From assembly GCF_016097555.1 (NCBI RefSeq), contig NC_054704.1, forward strand, positions 32,345,054 to 32,409,053: 64,000 bases of DNA, given 5' to 3'. Positions within the stretch are counted from its first letter, which is position 1, and each line of letters begins with the position of its first letter. Source of the DNA: Gigantopelta aegis (lineage: Eukaryota > Mollusca > Gastropoda > Neomphalida > Peltospiridae). Below the pieces are notes generated by a model. It searched no databases, was not told the origin of the DNA, and saw only the letters and a program-made list of their open reading frames with translations. The translations under genes were made by a program, and so were the position numbers. This document shows, one piece after another, positions 1 to 13,064 of this stretch.

Positions 1-1071
1 CTTCTACAAACATAATTTATCTATTAACATTGTAATGAATGTTATTTTATCAAATGAAGTTGCAACCAATAAATTGAAAGAAAAATGCATTTACCTAGAT
101 TACATTACAACAAAATTACAAAAAGCTTTAATATGACAGGAAATTTTAAAATGAGATTTTATTAAACAGAAACTGAAATAAACAAAAATCTTAATAACTT
201 TCATTACCTCCTACCTTTGTGTTTTAATGTCTGAAATAAAGAAATAAACTTAAAATATATGACATTATGTTAGTAATTTTATGGACAAGTTAGAGTGTAC
301 ATTGTGTGTCTTGTGATAATACCATAAAATTAGTTTCACTCAAATCCACTCAGTTATTAAGCTTCAAAAAAGCATACATTGTCTGATGTGTTAAACATTA
401 TATCAGTATAACATTACTTTAAAAGCTACAATTCAGCCACAAAAAGATACTATCTATGCAAAGAAAAAAAAAAAGGTAAGAAGAATTTTATTAAGTCTAA
501 ATGTAAACTTAGTAGATCAAAATGAATAACTGTAAAATTTAGGTTAGACACTAAGAAATGTAACAAAACACCTAAATTAAGCTACTTTGATAAAACACCC
601 AATAAATGTAAAGTTTAAATTAAACATAACATAAATTTTAGATTAAAAACTAGGTACATGTAACTTATAAAACTTAATTACTTTTAAACAAAAGTAGTCT
701 AATACAAGAGAACAAAATAAAAACAATGATAATTATGATACTGAAAATATTACTAGTATGTACAATATGTATACTATTAACATTCCTATATTGTATATTA
801 TACTGAACTGATGAAATTCAAAACTGAAACTACATCACTTTACTACAGGTTTCTGTAATGTGAATGTACCGTACTATATATTTACATTTTCATGAACCTG
901 TTCCAATACTGTACAGTGTACTAAACTGAAAAAAAATGTATTAAACATTACATATAGATTTTCCTTTCTAGGCTGAATATATAGCTCTAGATTGCTTTAG
1001 CAAACAAATAACAATAACAAGCTTGAAATCAATTAATTAATTATTATTACATGTAATCAGGACTATATAAC
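1..1071. other. AT-rich region without recognisable gene
   Basis: The stretch is A/T-rich with many short stop-interrupted frames. I see no exon, repeat family or RNA gene in it. It lies downstream of the TIR-SAM-TIR gene and may be flanking DNA. Confidence 0.5.
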
Positions 1072-1077
1072 TTTATT
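1072..1077 (-). terminator. AATAAA polyadenylation signal of the TIR-SAM-TIR gene
   Basis: AATAAA occurs on the minus strand 43 bases downstream of the proposed stop codon of the last exon. In such AT-rich DNA the motif alone is weak evidence; its position is what supports it. Confidence 0.45.
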
Positions 1078-1119
1078 AATTACATATTTTATACAACACC
1101 ACCACCACCATTAGTAAAT

Positions 1120-1184
1120 TTAACTACTGTAATCAACAAGAAAAGCTTGGTCAGCTTGCTGCCCTGTTTGTGGATATTTTAATT
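1120..1184 (-). CDS. TIR-SAM-TIR gene, probable last coding exon
   Basis: The acceptor TGAGTCATCAG precedes AATTAAAATATCC. Joined to the exon 3 donor in matching phase it encodes KLKYPQTGQQADQAFLVDYS plus a final Ser, then TAA at 1122-1120. An AATAAA signal lies 43 bases after the stop. Codon content is better than in the AT-rich surroundings, but the exon is short and its polypyrimidine tract is weak. The alternative is termination at 1663 within an unspliced exon 3. Confidence 0.55.
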
Positions 1185-4100
1185 CTGATGACTCACAATC
1201 AATGATATATTACCAAATATACATTGCTGTAAATATAATGATTAAGTTATATGCAGAGTTACTCCCCCCCCAAAAAAACCCAAACAAAAACAAACCCCCC
1301 CCCAAAAAAAAAAAAAAAACCCAACCTGGTGATGAAAAAAAAAGGAATGAGCACCATATTTAGGTTTTTTTCTTTTTCTATAAATCATATTTTTTTGAGT
1401 GAAAATGTTTAACAAACAAACAATGTAGTTTAAAACAACAAAATAAATGTCAGTATGTGCAGTAAACATAATTTTTAACACACCAGAAAATCTCATCAAA
1501 AGTTTATTAAATTCAGAAATCCAAACTGCAAAAAGTGTTAAAAACTTTGCCTGCCATTATCAGTGCTTGTCTATGGCACAATTTAGTTACTTTTTAAGTA
1601 TAAGTTTTATTAGTAATTTTAAATATATTTCAGTTAAAAAATATCACTTGCTGAATGTAAGATTAAAACACAATGACCACTGTGTTACGTATATACATAC
1701 TTCGAGTGGTAGCCAGCAGTTCCAGTGGTTTCAGGCCGTCAGCCATCTTGTTTAAGTAGGCCTGCTCCAGAACGACACCTGGAACACGGCGGAGCGGTTT
1801 GATGTGGTGTTCCAGGACATCAAGACTTTCGGTGTACATCTTTGTCTCAAAATCTATGGCTGGACAATCTCCTACAACAGTATCACAACATGTCTCAAAA
1901 TTTATATCTGGACAATCTCTTACAACAGTATCACAACGTGACAATATCCTACAACAGTATCACAACATGTCTCAAAATCTATATCTGGACAATCTCCTAC
2001 AACAGTATCACATTGTGACAATCTCCTACAACAGTATCACAACGTCTCAAAATCTATATCTAGACAATCTCCTACAACAGTATCACAACGTCTCAAAATC
2101 TATAGCTGGACAATCTCCTACAACAGTATCACAACACGTCTCAAAATCTATAACTGCACAATCTCCTACAACAGTATCACAATGTTTCAAAATCTATAGC
2201 TGCATAATCTCCTACAACAGTATCACAACGTCTCAAAATCTTTATCTGGACAATCTCCTACAACAGTATCACAACATTGTGACAATCTCCTACAACAGTA
2301 TCACAACATGTCTCAAAATCTATATCTGAACAATCTCCTACACCAGTATCACAACACATCTCAAAATCTATAGCTGGACAATCTCCTACAACAGTATCAC
2401 AACACGTCTCAAAACCTATAACTGCACAATCTCCTATAACAGTATCACAACGTTTCAAAATCTATAGCTGCATAACAGTATCACAACATTGTGACAATCT
2501 CCTACAACAGTATCACAACTTCTCAAAATCTATATCTATACAATCTCCTACAACAGTATAACAACACGTCTCAAAATCTATAGATGCATAATCTCCTACA
2601 ACAGTATAACAACGTCTCAAAATCTATATCTAGACAATTTCCTACAACAGTATCACAACGTTTCAAAATCTATAACTGCACAATCTCCTACAACAGTATC
2701 ACAACACGTCTCAAAATCTATAGCTGCATAATCTCCTACAACAGTATCACAACACGTCTCAAAATCTATATCTAGACAATCTCCTATAACAGTATCACAT
2801 TGTGACAATCTCCTACAACAGTATCACAACACATCTGAAAATCTATAGCTGGACAATCTCTAACAACAGTATCACAACACATCTGAAAATCTGTAGCTGG
2901 ACAATCTCCTACAACAGTATCACAACACATCTGAAAATCTACAGCTGGACAATCTCCTACAACAGTATCACAACACATCTGAAAATCTATAGCTGGACAA
3001 TCTCCTACAACAGTATCACAACACGTCTCAAAACCTATAACTGCACAATCTCCTATAACAGTATCACAACGTTTCAAAATCTATAGCTGCATAACAGTAT
3101 CACAACATTGTGACAATCTCCTACAACAGTATCACAACTTCTCAAAATCTATATCTAGACAATCTCCTACAACAGTATAACAACACGTCTCAAAATCTAT
3201 AGATGCATAATCTCCTACAACAGTATAACAACGTCTCAAAATCTATATCTAGACAATTTCCTACAACAGTATCACAACGTTTCAAAATCTATAACTGCAC
3301 AATCTCCTACAACAGTATCACAACACGTCTCAAAATCTATAGCTGCATAATCTCCTACAACAGTATCACAACACGTCTCAAAATCTATATCTAGACAATC
3401 TCCTATAACAGTATCACATTGTGACAATCTCCTACAACAGTATCACAACACATCTGAAAATCTATAGCTGGACAATCTCTAACAACAGTATCACAACACA
3501 TCTGAAAATCTACAGCTGGACAATCTCCTACAACAGTATCACAACACATCTGAAAATCTATAGCTGGACAATCTCCTACAACAGTATCACAACACGTCTC
3601 AAAATCTATAACTGCACAATCTCCTATAACAGTATCACAACATTTCAAAATCTATAGCTGCATAATCTCCTACAACAGTATCACAACATTGTGACAATCT
3701 CCTACAACAGTATCACAACACGTCTCAAAATCTATAGCTGCATAATCTCCTACAACAGTATCACAACGTCTCAAAATCTATATCTAGACAATCTCCTACA
3801 ACAGTATCACAACACGTCTCAAAATCTATAGCTGCACAATCTCGTACAACAGTATCACAACGTCTCAAAATCTATATCTAGACAATCTCTTACAACAGTA
3901 TCACAACGTCTCAAAATCTATAACTGCATAATCTCCTACAACAGTATCACAACACGTCTCAGAATCTATAGCTGCATAATCTCCTACAACAGCATCACAA
4001 CGTCTCAAAATCTATATCTAGACAATCTCTTACAACAGTATCACAACGTCTCAGAATCTATAACTGCATAATCTCCTACAACAGTATCACAACACGTCTC

Positions 4101-7100
4101 AAAATCTATAGCTGCATAATCTCCTACAACAGTATCACAATATTGTGACAATCTCCTACAACAGTATCACAACACGTCTCAAAATCTATATCTAGACAAT
4201 CTCCTACAACAGTATCACAACATGTCTCAAAATCTATAGCTGCACAATCTCCTACAACAGTAACACAACATGTCTCAAAATCTATAGCTGCACAATCTCC
4301 TACAACAGTATCACAACATGTCTCAAAGTCTATAGCTGCACAATCTCCTACAACAGTATCACAACATCGTGACAATCTCCTACAATAGTATCACAACATG
4401 TCTCAAAATCTATAGCTGGACAATCTCCTACAACAGTAACACAACATGTCTCAAAATCTATAGCTGCACAATCTCCTACAACAGTATCACAACATCGTGA
4501 CAATCTCCTACAATAGTATCACAACATGTCTCAAAATCTATAGCTGGACAATCTCCTACAACAGTAACACAACATGTCTCAAATCTATAGCTGGACAATC
4601 TCCTACAACAGTAACACAACATGTCTCAAAATCTATAGCTGCACAATCTCCTACAACAGTATCACAACATGTCTCAACATTATCACAACATGTTTCAAAG
4701 TCTATAGCTGCACAATCTCCTACAACAGTATCACAACATGTCTCAAAGTCTATAGCTGCACAATCTCCTACAACAGTATCACAACATGTCTCAAAGTCTA
4801 TAGCTGCACAATCTCCTACAACAGTATCACAACATCGTGACAATCTCCTACAATAGTATCACAACATGTCTCAAAATCTATAGCTGGACAATCTCCTACA
4901 ACAGTAACACAACATGTCTCAAATCTATAGCTGGACAATCTCCTACAACAGTAACACAACATGTCTCAAAATCTATAGCTGCACAATCTCCTACAACAGT
5001 ATCACAACATGTCTCAACATTATCACAACATGTTTCAAAGTCTATAGCTGCACAATCTCCTACAACAGTATCACAACATGTCTCAAAGTCTATAGCTGCA
5101 CAATCTCCTACAACAGTATCACAACATCGTGACAATCTCCTACAATAGTATCACAACATGTCTCAAGATCTATAGCTGGACAATCTCCTACAACAGTAAC
5201 ACAACATGTCTCAAAATCTATAGCTGCACAATCTCCTACAACAGTATCACAACATGTCTCAACATTATCACAACATGTTTCAAAGTCTATAGCTGCACAA
5301 TCTCCTACAACAGTATCACAACATGTCTCAAAGTCTATAGCTGCACAATCTCCTACAACAGTATCACAACATCGTGACAATCTCCTACAATAGTATCACA
5401 ACACGTCTCAAAATCTATAGCTGCATAATCTCCTACAACAGTATCACAACGTCTCAAAATCTATATCTAGACAATCTCCTACAACAGTATCACAACAGTA
5501 TCACAACACGTCTCAAAATCTATAGCTGCACAATCTCGTACAACAGTATCACAACGTCTCAAAATCTATATCTAGACAATCTCTTACAACAGTATCACAA
5601 CGTCTCAAAATCTATAACTGCATAATCTCCTACAACAGTATCACAACACGTCTCAGAATCTATAGCTGCATAATCTCCTACAACAGCATCACAACGTCTC
5701 AAAATCTATATCTAGACAATCTCTTACAACAGTATCACAACGTCTCAAAATCTATAACTGCATAATCTCCTACAACAGTATCACAACACGTCTCAGAATC
5801 TATAGCTGCATAATCTCCTACAACAGCATCACAACGTCTCAAAATCTATATCTAGACAATCTCTTACAACAGTATCACAACGTCTCAGAATCTATAACTG
5901 CATAATCTCCTACAACAGTATCACAACACGTCTCAAAATCTATAGCTGCATAATCTCCTACAACAGTATCACAATATTGTGACAATCTCCTACAACAGTA
6001 TCACAACACGTCTCAAAATCTATATCTAGACAATCTCCTACAACAGTATCACAACATGTCTCAAAATCTATAGCTGCACAATCTCCTACAACAGTAACAC
6101 AACATGTCTCAAAATCTATAGCTGCACAATCTCCTACAACAGTATCACAACATGTCTCAACATTATCACAACATATTTCAAAGTCTATAGCTGCACAATC
6201 TCCTACAACAGTATCACAACATGTCTCAAAGTCTATAGCTGCACAATCTCCTACAACAGTATCACAACATCGTGACAATCTCCTACAATAGTATCACAAC
6301 ATGTCTCAAAATCTATAGCTGGACAATCTCCTACAACAGTAACACAACATGTCTCAAAATCTATAGCTGCACAATCTCCTACAACAGTATCACAACATGT
6401 CTCAACATTATCACAACATGTTTCAAAGTCTATAGCTGCACAATCTCCTACAACAGTATCACAACATGTCTCAAAGTCTATAGCTGCACAATCTCCTACA
6501 ACAGTATCACAACATCGTGACAATCTCCTACAATAGTATCACAACATGTCTCAAAATCTATAGCTGGACAATCTCCTACAACAGTAACACAACATGTCTC
6601 AAAATCTATAGCTGCACAATCTCCTACAACAGTATCACAACATGTCTCAACATTATCACAACATGTTTCAAAGTCTATAGCTGCACAATCTCCTACAACA
6701 GTATCACAACATGTCTCAAAGTCTATAGCTGCACAATCTCCTACAACAGTATCACAACATCGTGACAATCTCCTACAATAGTATCACAACATGTCTCAAA
6801 ATCTATAGCTGGACAATCTCCTACACCAGTATCACAACACGTCTCAAAATCTATATCTAGACAATCTCCTACAACAGTAACACAACATCGTGACAATCTC
6901 CTACAATAGTATCACAACATGGTTACAGACATAGATTCTAGGGGTTGGTGCTGAGGATACACAACCAAATAATTTCAAAGTATCCCAAAATTCAGTGTTG
7001 CCGTCTCAATTTATTTCTTATCAGTGGGAGAAATGTATGATCTTGGTTAGCTGGGTAAGATTGCCATATATAATGCTTGTCAGTGTACTTTAGTATAAAG

Positions 7101-10100
7101 AAGCTGTTCGTTTTCAAAGTTGCACCTCCTCCATAGAAAAAGTCAGCATTCTAGATCAATTAAATCTTTTACAACTGTACATATTATTTCTGAAATGAAT
7201 GTCTAAGAAAATAAAATATTAGTATTCACAAATGTGTATAAAGCTTTGGTCCCAGAATTATATTTTGTAAACAAAAGAATTGTTGTTTACTTTGTTTCAT
7301 TTGATATAAAGCAGTTAAAGAGCTGTCAGTTTTGAAGTATATCTTGACATAATTATATATTTAATATCTACTGACAAAGATTAATGCCAGTTGGTAAAGC
7401 TAATAGCCTATCCTGCTTATAAAAACCTATGAGTGTTGGTAAAGATTGATGGTAATTACATACACAACTATGATGTTTCCTTTGTCAAGTTCTAAATCCT
7501 GTGTCCACATAGTTCATCAGGAACAAACAAATCCTGATCTAAATTAAGAGCCATAACCAACAGTATTTGAATGCAGAAGAAGAAGAAGAAGAAGAAGAAG
7601 AAGAAGAAGAAGAAGAAGAAGAAAGAAAGAAAGAAATGTTTTATTTAACGACGCACTCAACACATTTTATTTACGGTTATATGGCATCAGACATATGGTT
7701 AAGGACCACACAGATTTTGAGAGGAAACCCGCTGTCACCACTATATGGGCTACTCTTCCGATTAGCAGCAAGGGATCTTTTATTTGCGCTTTCCACAGGC
7801 AGAATAGCACAAACCATGGCCTTTGTTGAACCAGTAATGGATCACTGGTCGGTGCAAGTGGTTTACACCTACCCATTGAGCCTTGCGGAGCACTCACTCA
7901 GGGTTTGGAGTCGGTATCTGAATTAAAAATCCCATGCCTCGACTGGGATCCGAACCCAGTACCTACCAGCCTGTAGACCGATGGCCTACCACGACGCCAC
8001 CGAGGCCGGTCTAAGAAGAAAAAGAAAATCCTCAAATGTGCAATAATTCATGAAATATTAAATTCTAATCAAATATTTAAAGAAAATACTGACTATTTAT
8101 TTGAGTGAAATAATAAAAAAAATCTTATTTAATGAAAAACTAACGTTTTAAAGCTTAAATGCATCAATTTAACAATTATCAACATAAGTTAATATCAACT
8201 TTCTGGCTGTTACTAGCTTGAAAGTAATTCATGTAACCCACCCCTCCATTAACAGTCATTTAAAATCTTATTCTACACCACTGCATTTAATATAAGAACT
8301 AAAAACACCATCAAAACTGAGTTTTTATATTAGTTAACACAAAGAACTAAACCTTAACAAGAATATTAAACCAATAATTACCTAAAACAGCTTTCAGTGA
8401 CACTCTGAGACTAGTCCAAATATTTTTAAACATGGCTGTCACTAGTTTCTTGCCCAGCCAATCGGCGAAGAGGACCTCGTGGAAGACGAAGGGTGATACC
8501 GCTGCTGCCTCTGTGAAGATGACGATCACGTGGGTGGCAGACGCAACCTGTGGACCATTGATCTGCAGAAACTCTTCCTTCGACCGACCCAGTTTCTGAG
8601 CATCGTGGTGGATAACCTAAATAAAAACATCCAAATAAATATCTACACACCAATATTCTCTGAGCATCATGGTGGATAACCTGAACAAAAACATCACACA
8701 ATATTCTCTGAGCATCATGGTGGATAACCTGAACGAAAACATCACAATAAATATCTACACACCAATATTCTCTGAGCATCATGGTGGATAACCTGAACGA
8801 AAACATCACAATAAATATCTACACACCAATATTCTCTGAGCATCATGGTGGATAACCTGAACGAAAACATCACAATAAATATCTACACACCAATATTCTC
8901 TGAGCATCATGGTGGATAACCTGAATGGAAACATCTGCAAATGAGTTGCTGTAGGTCAAATGAACATTATGCTTGTCAGTTGTAGTTTATTTATAGGAAG
9001 GAGCAGAAGGAATATGCCCTGAAATTGCCTCTATTTTAGCACAATCACTCAGTGTAGCATGAAATAATACAAAAGTTTGATAAACCAGTCAATACTTGTA
9101 AATCTATTTCACACTCTGACTAACTCATCAAAAATATTAACTACATAAGTAGTATACCAGTAACCTACCTGAAACAATATATAGTCAGTGCTTCTTGATT
9201 ATGGTAGTCCCATCCCATGGCTAGTAATATTCAATGTTGGGCTAGTAAATAACTACTATTGCCATGCCTGACGGCTAGTAAATTATTTTTTTCACGTTGC
9301 AGTTAAGTCTATTTTGTAAATATGAATATCCTCCCCAACACCCCCCACCCCACCCCCCAATGTCAGTTTTTTTAAGCTCTATCGCCTTCTTTGGGTAACA
9401 CATCTAATTATTGCTAAAATTGTATTAACTTAAAAGTAAAATTGGACTAGTGAAGTTTTAATCGTGGCTAGTAAATTTTTTAAATTACTGATCCCATGGC
9501 TAGAGGATTTTATAAAATGTTTAGAAGCCCTGATATAGTATAACCTTCCTCAAACAATAACACCCTATATCTTTCCCTGATAGAAGGGGGCCTATTACAC
9601 TCTTATCTCAATGACCTATGTACTACCCCATAATATATACTGCAACCTATTATTATTTAACATACACAATAGATGTATGCACTTTCTAAGCAAGACTGTT
9701 ATAATACATGCAAAGTACTGGTATATATGAAAAAGAAAAATATTCAGGCATACGGTATGATTAAAAACATAAAATTCTACAACATTCTGCAAACATTATG
9801 GTTGCTAGCATAAACATTTGTTCTTTAATGAAAGTAGCACTATGAACATTAAATCTAAGGTTAAGCATAATACTGGTATGTATGGTTTTCAAGGATTAAT
9901 ATGATGCATGTGATATATTAGTTTAACAGTATTACATTTTTAATGTCACCAATAGAGATTTATTTTTTGTTACACAACCATCAGGTAGAGCCTGTTCACT
10001 GTATTGTATAACAAAGATTGTAATGTACAAATGTATGCCATCACTGGATTATATTTACATTGAAAGGTAGGGCAATATGGAAACAGAACACAAAACCCTG

Positions 10101-12973
10101 GTTAATCTGGAAATTAGGTGCACTGACACTTGTTTGACCCTGATTGTTATTCAGTATAAAGTCTCATGCTATATTGGTATTAAGTACAGTCAAACCTTCT
10201 AAAGTGGACACCTGTATCAGACCTTGACATGAAAAAAAAGAAAGAAGAGGAATGTTTTATTGCTTCCCTAACTTTGATTATGAAATGCCATTTGAAATAC
10301 ATGTTATTACCATGCTGAGCACTGATATTTAATCATTTTCTAAAAATAAATTTACATGCTAAAGGGAGCTAAAAATGACTCTCTTTGAAATGGTCTTAGG
10401 GGAGTGATGGTGAGCAAGTGCTAGCACACCTCAGGGCATAAAATTATAATTTTTCAGACAACAAATATGTCATTCATGTGGTTTTAGTGTTTACACAAAC
10501 GATTTTCTTTAGTAGTTCAGAACTTGAGATATAAATGAAAAGGTTAATGGGCAACAATAATTAAACAATGATTTAAGATAAGTGATTTTCATAGCTTTTC
10601 TCCATCAAAAATATACCTTTTGTGTGCTAGGACTAACTTGAAAGTTGCCAGGTGAAAATAAAAATTAAGTTTGTTCGTTCTAATCCAACCGACATTGTTT
10701 TGTGTTTTTAAAAATATTTCACCAATTTTAATTTAAGCTTAAACTAGTATAATATTGATCTGTAGATGATATCTGTCAAACATTTTAAACCCTCGATATA
10801 ATTTAACAAAACTTTAATAAATGTCAGTTTTGATTCGTTGGAAATTAGAAATTCAATGCTATTCATAACAATGGAGAAAAAGCTGATTAGAACATTACCA
10901 TCATGCACATATGACATACATCTAGGTCAGGGATTTCCAACTGTACAGCAGTTTTCCAAAACACTGATGACGGCCAACAGACATCTGTTTGGATTTTCTG
11001 ACAAGCGATTACAGCTTTTGCACACACAATCTGTCATTTATGCTGATGTTCATTTTGCATAACTGACAGACAAACAACAAAATCATTCGTGCCAAATTTT
11101 ATGCACTGTCACCTTAAATGACAAGGTCTACAGTATTAACCAGCCAATTGTCTCATGTTAGCCAGTTTGAAGTTGTACCAAATCATCTAATACATGATAT
11201 ATTAACCTGGATTAAGCTGTCACCTACCTATAAAGAGATTACATTTTGATACTTTGAATCCCGATTCTTTAAGTGGCCACTTATTACAGGTTTCACTGTA
11301 TTATGTAATCATTGGTTTAGTGGGGTTCTACAGCTTCTACACAATTAGACCATACAGATCATTATTTCTTTCAAAAGCATAATGATGGTGATCCTTCTAG
11401 GATTTATTTTCATGCTTAATATCAGCTGGGGTTTAAGGATGCTTTCCGATATATGTATTCCAAGGACCACTGCAACATTTTCTAGGGGTGGGTATGCAAC
11501 TTTATAACAAAAGTATTAAAAAGTAACCACAGTATTCCAAAGTACACTAGCATGCATTATACACAGGCAATCTTACCTGGAAACACCAATCAAGATCTCA
11601 CCCACTAAAAGGAAATAAATTCATTATATTTATCTGATAAAACACTGGAAATAAATTCATTATATTTATCTGTTAAGTAACAGATTTTTTTATGTTACAT
11701 CAAAGTTCAGGGAAGGGTACACAAACCCAGCACCCCCTTTAGACATGCAGTTGCATTGAGCTCTTTTATTTTAGCAGCTAAACGTCTGAAGTTATTCATT
11801 CTTTATCTCTGTTGGTGGGCCCAATGGGCTATTTCTTGTTCCAGCCAGTGCACCATGACTGGCATATCAAAGGCTGTGGTATGTACTACCATGTTTGTGG
11901 GATGGTGCATATAAAAGATCCCTTACTGCTAATCGAAAAGAGTAGCCCATGAAGTGGTGACAGCGGGTTTCCTCTCCCAATATCTGTGTGGTCCATAACC
12001 ATATGTCTGATGCCATATTATAACAGTAAATAAAATGTGTTGAGTGTGTCGTTAAATAAAACATTTCCTTCCTTCCTTCCTTCTTTATCATAATAACAGC
12101 ACAAAGATCTTTGTCAATACTGGTGCACTGATTGAAAGACAAAAAATCTCACAATGGATTAACACTGTAACATAAGTGTTTTCAGTATTATAATTTACAT
12201 TTGTTAGCTGACATAGTCTAAATTACAAGGAGCTTGTGACTTGCTGTATGCTGAATCTACTTTATAGTTTGTCAGCAATATACTAGTATGAGACACTTGG
12301 GCACAAGAAGAAGAACATTTTAAAATACTGTAGTACACATTGCAATTGCTAAGTTAACAGAACACATAACTTAATCTTCCTGACACAAATGAGTGAGTAG
12401 GTCAGACAACGAATGTAAACTTGTTTCAGTATTGACTGTGTAAAATACTTCTACACTGGAAGTGAGAACATCTTTCTTTTACAGATTGGGCCAGGACAGT
12501 ATAAACTATGTTGCAACTACATGTACACAAATACAACAAAAAATTATAATTAGACAACTGACATGAAACTGTATAACATTTATGGCATACATTAAATTGA
12601 CAAAGTTTTGCCAAATTACTTTAATCAAAATGGAACAAAATAAAAAGTAACTAAACATGCATTTAAACTTTAAAAAAAAAGTTATTTGTAATCTGAATGA
12701 ATAAATAGGCCTATATGAATGAATGTTTAATGACATCCTAGCACAATAAAAATACATCGGCTATTGGGTTTGAAGCTTGTAATCTGAAGTGGAATGACTA
12801 TAAAGTCCAATACTCTGAAAAACAACTGATTCTCAATATTTAAAATAAGCCATTCTGCAATGGCTTGTACACAACTAAAAAAAACCCAAACAACTACCAT
12901 GAAATGATGTAACACTTATGCCCAGCATTACACATTGTCGCCAAATTCATACTGTCTTAGTCAAACAAAATTT

Positions 12974-13064
<91 letters not shown>

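Noticed and set aside
1799..6768. Many open frames on both strands with 16-residue repeats (for example DTVVGDCAAIDFETCC)
   Set aside because: They are translations of the minisatellite, whose common 48-bp unit is a multiple of three without stops on either strand; there is no independent coding evidence.
1843..6920. CRISPR array
   Set aside because: The whole unit repeats with no unique spacers, the context is an animal intron, and no cas genes exist.
7567..7926. 119-residue plus-strand frame starting with poly-Glu
   Set aside because: It reads a GAA microsatellite and the reverse of a SINE; the same frame recurs at 56735-57025 in another SINE copy.
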